Assembly: GCF_030269125.1 (NCBI RefSeq)
Contig: NZ_BSSM01000017.1
Span: forward strand, 62,001 to 126,000
Direction of reading: 5' to 3'
Length of the DNA: 64,000 nt
Source of the DNA: Streptomyces hygroscopicus subsp. hygroscopicus
GTDB lineage: Bacteria; Actinomycetota; Actinomycetes; Streptomycetales; Streptomycetaceae
Shown in pieces: positions 41,723 through 49,372 of the stretch. A model generated the notes under the pieces. The model was not told the DNA's origin and made no database searches. It was given only the letters and a program-made list of their open reading frames with translations. Position 1 is the stretch's first letter. Every line of letters starts with the position of its first letter. A program made the position numbers and the translations under genes.

Positions 41723-42154
41723 TCAACTCCTCTGCAGGGGCAGGTGTGATGCGGTGGGTAGTAGGGTGCTGACCTTGAACTCGGCCCAGCAGCGTTTGCC
41801 GGGCGGCAGCGGATCGAAGCCGTGGCGGTCCGCGAGTGCTGCGACGAGGAACAGCCCGCGTCCGCCTTCCTCGTCCACATCCGACAGGCCGACCTGTGGG
41901 ACGGCGGGGTTGGCGTCGTTCACCCCGATCCGCAGTCCCTTGTCGCTCAGGCAGGCGCCGGCCGTGATCGGGCCGCCGTTTGCGTGCCGGACCGCGTTCG
42001 CGATGAGCTCTGCGGCCACCAGCTCTGCCGCGTCCAGGAGTTCGGGGCCGAGGAAGGCGCTGAAAGTCCGTATCCCGTCCGCGAGCTGCTGGCGCGCGGA
42101 CGCTGCGGCAGCTGGCGTGCCGGAGACGGGAATCCGGATGTGATGCGCTTCCAT
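41723..42154 (-). CDS. HATPase_c ATP-binding protein (anti-sigma/RsbW-like)
   Basis: 143 aa starting MEAHHIRIPV (ATG 42154, AGGAGG seven bases upstream). N-box ELVAAELIANAVRHA and G-box EGGRGLFLVAALADRHG define a GHKL ATPase without HisKA. Streptomyces has many such proteins paired with XRE regulators, and here the XRE gene lies divergently 166 bp away. First gene of the operon; three bases separate its stop from the MurA-like start. Probably a regulatory partner rather than an enzyme of the pathway. Confidence 0.85.
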   Translation of the reverse strand: MEAHHIRIPVSGTPAAAASARQQLADGIRTFSAFLGPELLDAAELVAAELIANAVRHANGGPITAGACLSDKGLRIGVNDANPAVPQVGLSDVDEEGGRGLFLVAALADRHGFDPLPPGKRCWAEFKVSTLLPTASHLPLQRS

Positions 42155-42228
42155 GAGCGGCCTCCTGGTCGGTTCGGCCACTCCACGCAATCGCTCCGGA
42201 GGTAAGCGGAACCAGTCGGTGTGCCGAG

Positions 42229-42259
42229 GCTGCATCACTTATGCAGGAGCTGCATCACT
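42229..42259. promoter_or_regulatory. Direct repeat GCTGCATCACT, putative operator of the XRE regulator
   Basis: GCTGCATCACT occurs at 42229-42239 and 42249-42259, starts exactly 20 bp apart (two helical turns). TGCAT/ATGCA dyads overlap it (TGCATcacttATGCA). It lies in the divergent promoter region between the ATP-binding gene and the XRE gene. Confidence 0.5.
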
Positions 42260-42320
42260 GCCAAATGCCGCTCGGTTACTCTCGGTTGAGCAGGCAGGAT
42301 CGGCGACGGCAGAAGGGGCC

Positions 42321-43601
42321 GTGGCACAGATGGCCGAGGCACAGAGTGAAGCGAGACGGATCGGCGAAGTGATCCGTCAGGCACGCGTGTTACAGCGGCG
42401 CTCGCAGAAGGACGTTGCCGCCGCGCTTGGGTATCACCAGTCGAAGGTGAGCCGCCTGGAGAGCGGCAGGGGTACCGAGGACGTGCGAGTGCTGCGCGAG
42501 ATCGCGCAGGTGCTGGAGATTCCGCCGCAACGTCTCGGCCTCGCCGCCGCTTCTGATGCCAGCCCCGCCGAGCCCGGAACAGAGGACATGCACCGCCGTA
42601 CCTTCCTTGCCGCGAGCGTCGCCGCGCTCGCGGCTCCGCCGTCGTCGAGCGCGGCACATCACGAGCTGATCCAAGTCCTGTTGCCAGGCACGAGCCCCGC
42701 GGCCACCGGGCAAGCCCTGGGCATCGACGAGCTGCGGGACCGGGCACGGGCCGTACGCCGGATGTTCTGCACGTGTGACTACGCGGAACTGGAGCAGACC
42801 TTGCCGGGTCTGATCGCCGACCTGCGTCAGGCCGCCGGAGGCTCATCCGGCTCGGCGGAGGTGTCCGGGCTGCTCGCGACCGCCTACCAGACATCGGTGA
42901 GCCTGTTGCTGAAGCGGGCCGATCAGGGCAACGCCTGGCTCGCGGCCGGTCGGGCCATGGCCGAGGCGGAACGGTCCGGGGATCCCGTCGTCCTCGCCGC
43001 GAGTGTCCGCGTCCACGCTCACGTCCTCGTGCGGGAGAAGCACACGGCCCAGGCCGTGAACATGGTCCGCCACACTGCCGACCAGCTCACCGGCTCCTAC
43101 GACCAGCGCTCGCCCCGGTACCTGGCAGCGGTTGGTCTGCTGTTGCTCCGCGGGGCGACCGCCGCCAGCAGAAACGGTGACCGCGACACCACCCAGGACT
43201 TCCTCACCGAGGCCAAGGAAGTTGCTCGCTACGTCGCCTTCGACCGGCCGGACGCCTGGGCGAACTTCAGCCCCACCAACGTTGCACTCCACGAGATCAG
43301 CGCAGCCGTCTCCTTCGGTGACGCCGGCATCGCCCTGGAAACCGCACGGCCGCTCATGCGGCGGCACATTCCTGTCCCCGAGCGTCGGGCCGCGCTGTGG
43401 GTGGAGACCGCCCGCGCCTACAGTCAGCAGGGCAGGCTCGCCGAGGGCTACCAGGCCCTGCGTATCGCCGAGAGCTGCGCGGCACAGGACATCCGCCGCC
43501 CGGCCGTACGCGAACTGGTCGCCGACATGGCAGCCCGCGACCGCCGCCGGGCACTGCCCGAGCTGCACCACTTCAGCCGCCAACTGGGAGTGCCCGCGTG
43601 A
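42321..43601 (+). CDS. XRE-family regulator with TPR-like C-terminal domain
   Basis: 426 aa. N-terminal helix-turn-helix IGEVIRQARVLQRRSQKDVAAALGYHQSKVSRLESG; then HRRTFLAASVAALAAPP, a hydrophobic linker frequently seen in this regulator type; the rest is helical with TPR-like repeats. GTG at 42321 chosen (agaagggg upstream); an ATG three codons later is possible. Operon with the flavoprotein gene (GTGA overlap). Likely controls the divergent MurA-like operon via the repeat at 42229-42259. Confidence 0.88.
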   Translation: MAQMAEAQSEARRIGEVIRQARVLQRRSQKDVAAALGYHQSKVSRLESGRGTEDVRVLREIAQVLEIPPQRLGLAAASDASPAEPGTEDMHRRTFLAASVAALAAPPSSSAAHHELIQVLLPGTSPAATGQALGIDELRDRARAVRRMFCTCDYAELEQTLPGLIADLRQAAGGSSGSAEVSGLLATAYQTSVSLLLKRADQGNAWLAAGRAMAEAERSGDPVVLAASVRVHAHVLVREKHTAQAVNMVRHTADQLTGSYDQRSPRYLAAVGLLLLRGATAASRNGDRDTTQDFLTEAKEVARYVAFDRPDAWANFSPTNVALHEISAAVSFGDAGIALETARPLMRRHIPVPERRAALWVETARAYSQQGRLAEGYQALRIAESCAAQDIRRPAVRELVADMAARDRRRALPELHHFSRQLGVPA

Positions 43602-44143
43602 GTGATCAGCCCGACAAGCCGTTCCTCCAGATCGTGGTCTGCGCGTCCGGGGTCGCCGCCGACGTCGGCAAGCTGATCACCGCAGCACATGAACGGCACT
43701 GGGACGTCGGCGTGATTGCCACCCCACAAGGACTCGGCTTCCTCGACGCGGAGGCGGTCGAGGCGCAGACCGGCCGCCCCATCCGCTCGGCCTGGCGATC
43801 ACTGGGCGAACCGCGCCCGACTCGGCCCGCGGACGCGATCGCGGTCGCTCCGGCCAGCTTCAACACCGTCAACAAGTGGGCCGCCGGGATCTCCGACAAT
43901 CTCGCCCTGGGCGTCCTGTGCGAAGCACCCGCCATGGACATCCCGGTCGCCGTGCTGCCGTACCTGAACTCGGCCCAGGCCGCCCACCCCGCGTACCGCC
44001 GGAGTCTGGAACGGCTACGCGAGATGGGCGTCCTGATCGGCTCGTACGAACCGCACCGGCCAAAGGCCGGCGGCGGGGCCGACCGCTACCGCTGGGAGGA
44101 AGCCCTGGAGCTCCTCGCGCCCAAGCTGTCCGCACCGGCCTGA
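43598..44143 (+). CDS. Flavoprotein (HFCD family)
   Basis: 181 aa. FMN-binding fold: VVCASGVAADVGKLITAA, DVGVIATPQGLGFL, DAIAVAPASFNTVNKWAAGISDNLALGVLCEA and PVAVLPYLNSAQAAHPAYR. The PASFNT motif corresponds to PASANT of decarboxylases such as EpiD and Dfp. GTG start overlaps the XRE stop. A broken paralogue lies at 24097-24466. Gene pairs XRE plus HFCD flavoprotein are common in Streptomyces; the substrate is unknown. Its last 275 bp are overlapped on the opposite strand by the relaxase frame. Confidence 0.88.
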   Translation: MSDQPDKPFLQIVVCASGVAADVGKLITAAHERHWDVGVIATPQGLGFLDAEAVEAQTGRPIRSAWRSLGEPRPTRPADAIAVAPASFNTVNKWAAGISDNLALGVLCEAPAMDIPVAVLPYLNSAQAAHPAYRRSLERLREMGVLIGSYEPHRPKAGGGADRYRWEEALELLAPKLSAPA

Positions 44144-45842
44144 TCAGCGCTGCCGTGTCGGTGACCCCTGGTGGTGGCCGGCCAATGGCTGCCGCGGGGT
44201 GGACCGGCACGCTGGGCCGTTGCATGGCACTGTGGGCCCTGGCTGCCTGGGCCCACGGACCGGGAACGTGGCGCTCGCCGAGGCGGCGGATACGCCAGGT
44301 CAGCGCGCGGGCGGGACTGCGGGCGTCGTCCAGGGCACGTTGGTGCAGCGCTTGGCCGAGGACGGTGGCTGCGTTGTGTCCTGCTGCCTCTGCCTCGGCG
44401 AGCACGGTGGCGAGTGCGTCCCAAGCGGGGTCGTTGAGGATGCGCTCGGCGTGCTCCGGAACCACATCCTGAAGGTGGTGGGCGAAGCGGCGCTTGGTCT
44501 GCGGGCCGGGTGCCCGGCTGGCGAGGCCGACCAGGACGGGCTCGGCGGTCCGCGCGTACGCGGTCTGTAGATGGAGGAGGGCCTGTTCGGCTGCCGCCTC
44601 CTGCTGGGCGTGCTGGCGGGTGCGGTGCCAGTGCAGCGCGAAGGCGACCGCGGTGAGTGCGGCGTCCAGGAGCATGATGAGCCCGGTGCCGTCACTGTCC
44701 TGTGGCCTCTCGCGCCAGATGGTCTGGATGCTGCGGTGCAGGGCGCGGGTGCTGACGAGGTCGGCGGCGATGCGGGAGCGGGTGGCGCGCTCGAAGGCAG
44801 CGGCGGCTTGTTCGAGTTCGGCTCGCGCCGTGGTCGGTGCCATGACGGGCAGCAGGTCCAGCGTCGCGCCGAGCGCGACGAGTTGGCCCTGGGCCGTCTG
44901 CTCGTCGCCTTTCGTGAGGTGGTGGGGGATGCGTTCGGTGGCAGCGGAGGCCTGGTGCCACGGGTTGCCAGGCTGGACGGTGGCCGGCTCGGGGCTGGTG
45001 GTGGCGAGGCGTTCGCGGATCTTGGGCAGGGAGAGGTCAGGGGCAAGGGTGAAGCCCGCGAACCACACCGGGTCGCCTTCCTCGTTCACGTTGCCGGGCA
45101 GGGCGAAGTTGCAGCCGAGCGCGTCGCCGGAGGGAGCGAGCTTGAGGCGCACGTCCACGCCGGTCGCCTCCAGCAGCGAGAAGAACTCGGCCTCGTCGGC
45201 CGCGGCGGCGACCGCGCTGCGCACCCGCATACGCAGGACCTCGCGGGCGGTGGCGTCCTGGTCCAGGCGTTTGGCCTTGAAGTGTTCCTTGCTGGTGGGG
45301 CGTTTGGCGGCGGTGCCGTCGCCCGGCTTCAACCGCCTGAGCCCATAGTCGACTTCGATCTGACGGGCCTCGCGCTGGACGGCTCGGATGTCGTAGTCCC
45401 GTTTGGGGCGGCGGCCGTCTTGGCGGACGAGGGTGGCGGCGATGTGGATGTGGTCGTCGGCGTGGCGTACGGCCACCCAGCGGCAGGCTTCGGTGTCTCC
45501 GGCGGGGGCGATGCCGGCGGCGGCCACGATCCGGCGGGCGATCTCTGCCCACTGGGCGTCGGACAGGATGGGGTCCTCTGGGGCGGCACGGACGGGGCAG
45601 TGCCAGACCGTGGTCTGGGGAGCCCGGCGGCCGAGCATGGCCACCGGCTGGTCGAGCTGGGTGTAGAGCTGCTTCTCCACCTCCTTGGGGTCGCGGTGCG
45701 GGCTGCGGCCGGGGTCGGGGGCGAAGTCGTTCCAGGACGCGACCAGGTGAGGGTCGACGTGCTCGTTGGCGTCGCCCTTGCCGAAGAGGTAGGCGATCAG
45801 ATGGCGGGTGCTGCCCTTGCCGGTGATGATCTTCGGTATCAC
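43869..45842 (-). CDS. Mobilisation relaxase (MobA-like, HUH)
   Basis: 657 aa if read to the first stop. N-terminus VIPKIITGKGSTRHLIAYLFG and the metal-binding HADDHIHIAATLVR (HxDDHxH) identify a nicking relaxase that opens oriT. The C-terminal part has long helices. Residues from about 567 on are antisense to the flavoprotein gene and read like low-complexity noise, so the original stop was probably lost or displaced by the junction at about 44144. GTG at 45842 overlaps the MobC-like stop (GTGA). Confidence 0.82.
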   Translation of the reverse strand: MIPKIITGKGSTRHLIAYLFGKGDANEHVDPHLVASWNDFAPDPGRSPHRDPKEVEKQLYTQLDQPVAMLGRRAPQTTVWHCPVRAAPEDPILSDAQWAEIARRIVAAAGIAPAGDTEACRWVAVRHADDHIHIAATLVRQDGRRPKRDYDIRAVQREARQIEVDYGLRRLKPGDGTAAKRPTSKEHFKAKRLDQDATAREVLRMRVRSAVAAAADEAEFFSLLEATGVDVRLKLAPSGDALGCNFALPGNVNEEGDPVWFAGFTLAPDLSLPKIRERLATTSPEPATVQPGNPWHQASAATERIPHHLTKGDEQTAQGQLVALGATLDLLPVMAPTTARAELEQAAAAFERATRSRIAADLVSTRALHRSIQTIWRERPQDSDGTGLIMLLDAALTAVAFALHWHRTRQHAQQEAAAEQALLHLQTAYARTAEPVLVGLASRAPGPQTKRRFAHHLQDVVPEHAERILNDPAWDALATVLAEAEAAGHNAATVLGQALHQRALDDARSPARALTWRIRRLGERHVPGPWAQAARAHSAMQRPSVPVHPAAAIGRPPPGVTDTAALIRPVRTAWARGAPGLPPSGSGRPRRRPLAGAVRTSRSGRPSRVAVPDSGGTRGGRPGPSSGTAARRPGCPWRVLRTGRPGRDCRRSRRPTC

Positions 45843-46456
45843 CGGCCCTGCCTTCCCTCGGTGACCTGGGCGATCGCGGTGTCCACGTCGGTGATCGATG
45901 CTTCGACGCGGGCCAGGAGCCGGTGAACGACGTCGGGCTCGGGCCAGGCGCCGTCCTTGTGGAGATGCCAGGTGAGCTGGTTGAGGTTGTTGCCGAGCCA
46001 GGCGAGCTGCCGGTTGGCGGCCATAAGCACCTGCACCATGGCGCGGTAGTCGGCGATCGCCGCCGTGGGGTCCTCGGCGCGGGCCGCGGCGAGCGACGCC
46101 TCGGCGACGTAGCCGCCGATCTGCATACGGCTGAGCGCGGCGGCGTGGGCGAGGTCGGTGAACTCGCTGTCGCTGTAACGGGGGTGGACGCGGCGCTCGC
46201 GCAGGCGCGGCTGACGCAGACGGCGCTGCGGCTTCGGGGTCTGCGCGGCGTGCGGCGACGGTCTGGTGTCTCCCGTATCGGTCGGCTCCCCCAGGCCAGC
46301 CGATCCCGGCGCCCCCACGGCGCCGGGTGCCTCCGCCACCCCAGGGGCGGAAGGCGGGTAAGGACTCCTTACCCGACAACTTGCTGCGCTGTCTGGGGCT
46401 GAGGTGGTGGGCGTCTGCTGTTGAGCTGTGGGGAGTTCGTGGTGCTCTTCGTGCAT
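45839..46456 (-). CDS. MobC-like relaxosome accessory protein
   Basis: 205 aa from MHEEHHELPTA (ATG 46456, ggag upstream). The N-terminal half is proline/alanine-rich and probably disordered. The C-terminal half matches MobC: RRVHPRYSDSEFTDLAHAAALSRMQIGGYVAEASL, then NRQLAWLGNNLNQLTWHLH. Ribbon-helix-helix-like DNA binding at oriT is expected. Coupled to the relaxase gene by GTGA overlap. Confidence 0.82.
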   Translation of the reverse strand: MHEEHHELPTAQQQTPTTSAPDSAASCRVRSPYPPSAPGVAEAPGAVGAPGSAGLGEPTDTGDTRPSPHAAQTPKPQRRLRQPRLRERRVHPRYSDSEFTDLAHAAALSRMQIGGYVAEASLAAARAEDPTAAIADYRAMVQVLMAANRQLAWLGNNLNQLTWHLHKDGAWPEPDVVHRLLARVEASITDVDTAIAQVTEGRQGR

Positions 46457-46575
46457 GGGGGTGCTCCGGTGCTGAGGGGGCGGGAGATGTGTCACGTGCG
46501 TCGCATGCGTCCCATGCCTGGTCAGCACAGGTACGGACGCGCGGGCAGGTACGGAGATGTCCGTCCCGGTGAGGA

Positions 46576-46611
46576 CATCCGTCCCCGCGCTGACCTGCGC
46601 GGGGACGGATG
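46576..46611. promoter_or_regulatory. Perfect 14-bp hairpin upstream of mob genes, oriT candidate
   Basis: CATCCGTCCCCGCG (46576-46589) and CGCGGGGACGGATG (46598-46611) with an 8-nt loop, in the 188-bp gap between the ATPase gene end and the MobC-like start. A short direct repeat aggtacgga also occurs twice nearby (46530-46555). Relaxase genes are usually preceded by oriT with such a dyad; a terminator for the ATPase gene is the alternative. Confidence 0.5.
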
Positions 46612-46644
46612 CGACGCAGTGATACGGACCCAGGGGGAGGCGGG

Positions 46645-48342
46645 TCAGCGGGCGCGTTTGGGGCCGGCGGTGCCGCCGGGCGGGCCGATGGGCAGCGAGC
46701 CCGCCGGGGCGGCGGGCGGCTTGCCCTGGGCCGGGCGCGCGGGCGTGGCGTCGTGCGTGGGGGCAGGCGCCGTCTCGGCGAGGTCGGGGCAGTGTCGGGC
46801 CCAGCTGTCGAGGAACCGGTTACGGGCGTACCCCTTCGCCTGCCTGCCTTTATCGAACCGGTAGTTGGCCGGACGGATATCGAAGTCCCGGAGCATTCTG
46901 CCCAGGTAGTAGGCGTTGAGTCCCTTGGTGCCGTGCTCCGCCCAGGGGGCGTCGGGGTCCTGGAGCAAGGCGGCGACCAGATCCTGGCTGGACAGGGCCT
47001 CGGGGTTGCCGTGTGCCTCGAAGACGCGGTGGATGTCGCGCAGCAACCGCGTTTTCAGGTTGGTCTGCTCGTCCTGGACGGCCTCGAACCGGGTCATCGC
47101 CACACAGGCCGCACGCGCACTGGCGGGCCAGTGGCCGCCGGCCAGGTCGGCGATGATGACCAGCGGTTCCCAGGTGTCCGCCGCCCGGTCCTCCACCGGC
47201 ATCGTCGGCGCCATGCGGCCGGCTGTGCCGCGCAGCGGTCCCAGCCAGGTGGCCAGCTTGTCCCGCAGTGCGTTCAGCTCCGGTGTGGCGTAGCGCGAGC
47301 GGAACGGGGTCACCTTCTCGCCCGGCTTGCGCTTTTGCATGCGGAGCACGACCGCCCGGTCTGTGATCGTGTCGGGCAGGTCGCCGATCGAGGCCAGCGC
47401 GGCCATGGCGAAGGTCGGATACGGGGTCGGCTTGTGCTCCGGACCGGAGATGCGCCAGGCCGGCCGGTTGCGCTGGTGTCCGGCGTTCAGCAGGCCGCGC
47501 AGTTCCTCGTTCTCGCCAGCCTTGCTGAAGATGGTGTCGGCCTCGTCCACCAGGATCGTGCGCGGGTTCATGCCGATGACGCGGAACAGCACCGCCGTGG
47601 ACATGTTCACCGTCATGATCGGCTGGTGCACGGTCTCGTGGAGCACGTCCAGAACACGGGACTTGCCGCAGCCCTTCGTCGGGCCTACGACCGCCAGACG
47701 CGGCGCGTGCTGCAGAACGGTCTGGATGTGCGTGGCCGCCACCCACAGGGTGACCGCTGTCAGCGCCTCCTCGCTGGGCAGCACGACGTACTTGCCGATC
47801 GCCGCCCGCAACTCATCCAGCAGTTCCGCACCCTTGCCAGAACCCTGTTCCCTGGGGCCTGCCGGTCCCCGAGGAGGCCGGGAGCCGGTCCCGTGATCCG
47901 GTCCCCGTGCGTCGACGGGACCGGTCCCCTCCTGCTGGGCGGTTCCCGCCACGGGGTTGTCGGTCCCCAGCGACTGGCGCAGACCGTGATCACGGTCCCC
48001 GCTGCGGTCCCCTGGTGCAACTGCAGCCTCTTGGGGACCGGTCCCCATTTTGACGCCGCTGACCTGCGGATTTGCGTCGGATGTCAATACGGGGACCGGG
48101 ATGTGCGGGGACCGAGCAGCGGCCACGTCGCGGGGACGGTCCCCAACAGCGGCATCAGCAGACGGCTGGGGACGGTCCCCGTGTGCTTCCACATCCGCCG
48201 AGTGCTCGACGGTCCCCGACGCCGGGGACCGTGTGTCCGCCTGATCTCTGCGGCGCCAGGGGATGCCTTCGCCGGGGACCGCGGGAGTGGGCCAGCCGGT
48301 CGGGGAGGTGTTCGTGGAGCTGGGGGACGTAGAGTCCTCCAT
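46645..48342 (-). CDS. DUF3631 P-loop ATPase, probable replication or plasmid-maintenance protein
   Basis: 565 aa. Low-complexity, Gly/Pro/Asp-rich N-terminal region of about 170 residues, encoded by the GGGGACC repeats described separately. Then the ATPase: Walker A VVGPTKGCGKSRVLDVL, Walker B TILVDEADTIF, and an arginine region DTITDRAVVLRMQKRKPGEKV. DUF3631 domains commonly sit in replication/primase proteins of actinobacterial integrative elements. No primase domain is visible here. ATG at 48342, GAGAGG seven bases upstream. Confidence 0.8.
   Translation of the reverse strand: MEDSTSPSSTNTSPTGWPTPAVPGEGIPWRRRDQADTRSPASGTVEHSADVEAHGDRPQPSADAAVGDRPRDVAAARSPHIPVPVLTSDANPQVSGVKMGTGPQEAAVAPGDRSGDRDHGLRQSLGTDNPVAGTAQQEGTGPVDARGPDHGTGSRPPRGPAGPREQGSGKGAELLDELRAAIGKYVVLPSEEALTAVTLWVAATHIQTVLQHAPRLAVVGPTKGCGKSRVLDVLHETVHQPIMTVNMSTAVLFRVIGMNPRTILVDEADTIFSKAGENEELRGLLNAGHQRNRPAWRISGPEHKPTPYPTFAMAALASIGDLPDTITDRAVVLRMQKRKPGEKVTPFRSRYATPELNALRDKLATWLGPLRGTAGRMAPTMPVEDRAADTWEPLVIIADLAGGHWPASARAACVAMTRFEAVQDEQTNLKTRLLRDIHRVFEAHGNPEALSSQDLVAALLQDPDAPWAEHGTKGLNAYYLGRMLRDFDIRPANYRFDKGRQAKGYARNRFLDSWARHCPDLAETAPAPTHDATPARPAQGKPPAAPAGSLPIGPPGGTAGPKRAR
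47864..48280. repeat. Cluster of about 16 GGGGACC/GGTCCCC motifs inside the 5' part of the DUF3631 gene
   Basis: Copies on both strands, e.g. 47864-47870, 47900-47906, 47933-47939, 47962-47968, 47994-48000, 48006-48012, 48033-48046 (full palindrome GGGGACCGGTCCCC), 48091-48097, 48107-48113, 48132-48144, 48168-48180, 48211-48217, 48224-48230, 48274-48280. The motif falls in different codon phases, so the repeat is conserved at DNA level. Possible iterons or a protein-binding array. Confidence 0.6.
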
Positions 48343-48489
48343 AGGCGTTCCTCTCCGGTGAGGGGCAGGACGGGCAATGTCCCGCTCCTCACCAGCTCAT
48401 TCGTTCAGGGATGGGCGATCAGTTGGAAGTCTTCGGCCCTCGGCGTTGGCGCGCCGGGGGCTGCTTCGTTGTTCGCGCCAGACGCGGGG

Positions 48490-48723
48490 TCAGGCCGTGA
48501 GGTCGTACGACGTCCGGGCATCCAGCCACGCGTCCACCTCCCGCCAGCGGTAGCGCAGGTGACGGCCGACCTTGTGGACGCTGGGGCCGATGCCCCGGTA
48601 CTTCCACTGGTAGAGGGTCTTCACCGGTACCCCGAGGTACGCGGCCACGTCGGCGGGAGTGGCGAGTTGGTCACGCTCGGCGCCGGCAAGGCGCGGGGAG
48701 TTGTTCGGCAATGAGGTCTCCAT
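48490..48723 (-). CDS. xis: Small helix-turn-helix protein, excisionase/AlpA-like
   Basis: 77 aa starting METSLPNNSP (ATG 48723). MerR-like winged helix: LATPADVAAYLGVPVKTLYQWKYRGIGPSVHKVGRHLRYRWREVDAWLDA, the usual pattern of Xis proteins next to actinobacterial integrases. No clear ribosome site. Predicted to direct excision together with the integrase. Symbol given for the presumed function only. Confidence 0.8.
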   Translation of the reverse strand: METSLPNNSPRLAGAERDQLATPADVAAYLGVPVKTLYQWKYRGIGPSVHKVGRHLRYRWREVDAWLDARTSYDLTA

Positions 48724-49372
48724 ATAGGAATCAGAGTTTTGGATGGCAAGCGTGGGCAACACATCCACACCACCTGGGAAGCGTCCAGAGTGAATTCTGG
48801 AACCCCCGGCTACTTTCCTCGGCATCGCCGGGGAAGACCAAAACAGTAAGGGCGGATCCCCGGTTGCCGAAATCGCTCCCACTAAAGCCGAAATTTTCTG
48901 GGGCGCAGCAACTGGCTGAAGTGCCGGAATCCGGTACCTCAGCAGCTCAGAGGCGGCGTCCAGCGCTGAGGAGTGACGTGGCCAGTCCAGCGGACATCGC
49001 GCCCGATAGTCGCTCAAATCGCCCACTTCTTTGATGCGGAGGGAAGGTAGCACAACCTCCCCGCCGAAACGGCTCGTGATGTGCCGAAATTCGACGAGAC
49101 GAACATCACTTCGCCCTCGGGTGACTTTTGGAGAGTTTAAGAACTAACTCTTGCCATGACGGCCGACTGCAAGTTACAGCTTTTTGTCATGCCCAACCGA
49201 CCTATCGAAATAGGCCCCGCCGGCCTCCACACCGCCCGCGCTATCGAGCACCTACGCCTCGTGCGCAGCCAGCTCGCGACCCCGCCCGCAGTCCTGTTGC
49301 TCCCGTGGCTGACGCGCATCGCCACGCCCTACGCCACCGCCCAGTCCCCTAACCCCATCCAGGAGGCCCTTC
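48724..49372. promoter_or_regulatory. 650-bp region between xis-like and integrase genes
   Basis: Lower GC than the rest, probably the switch region of the element. A 7-bp inverted repeat GTGATGT (49076-49082)/ACATCAC (49103-49109) and GAGTT-N8-AACTC near 49132 are operator candidates. A small plus-strand frame 49156-49380 (MTADCKLQLFVMPNRPIEIG..., 74 aa) ends overlapping the integrase start; it lacks a ribosome site and could be a leader peptide or nothing. Confidence 0.4.
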
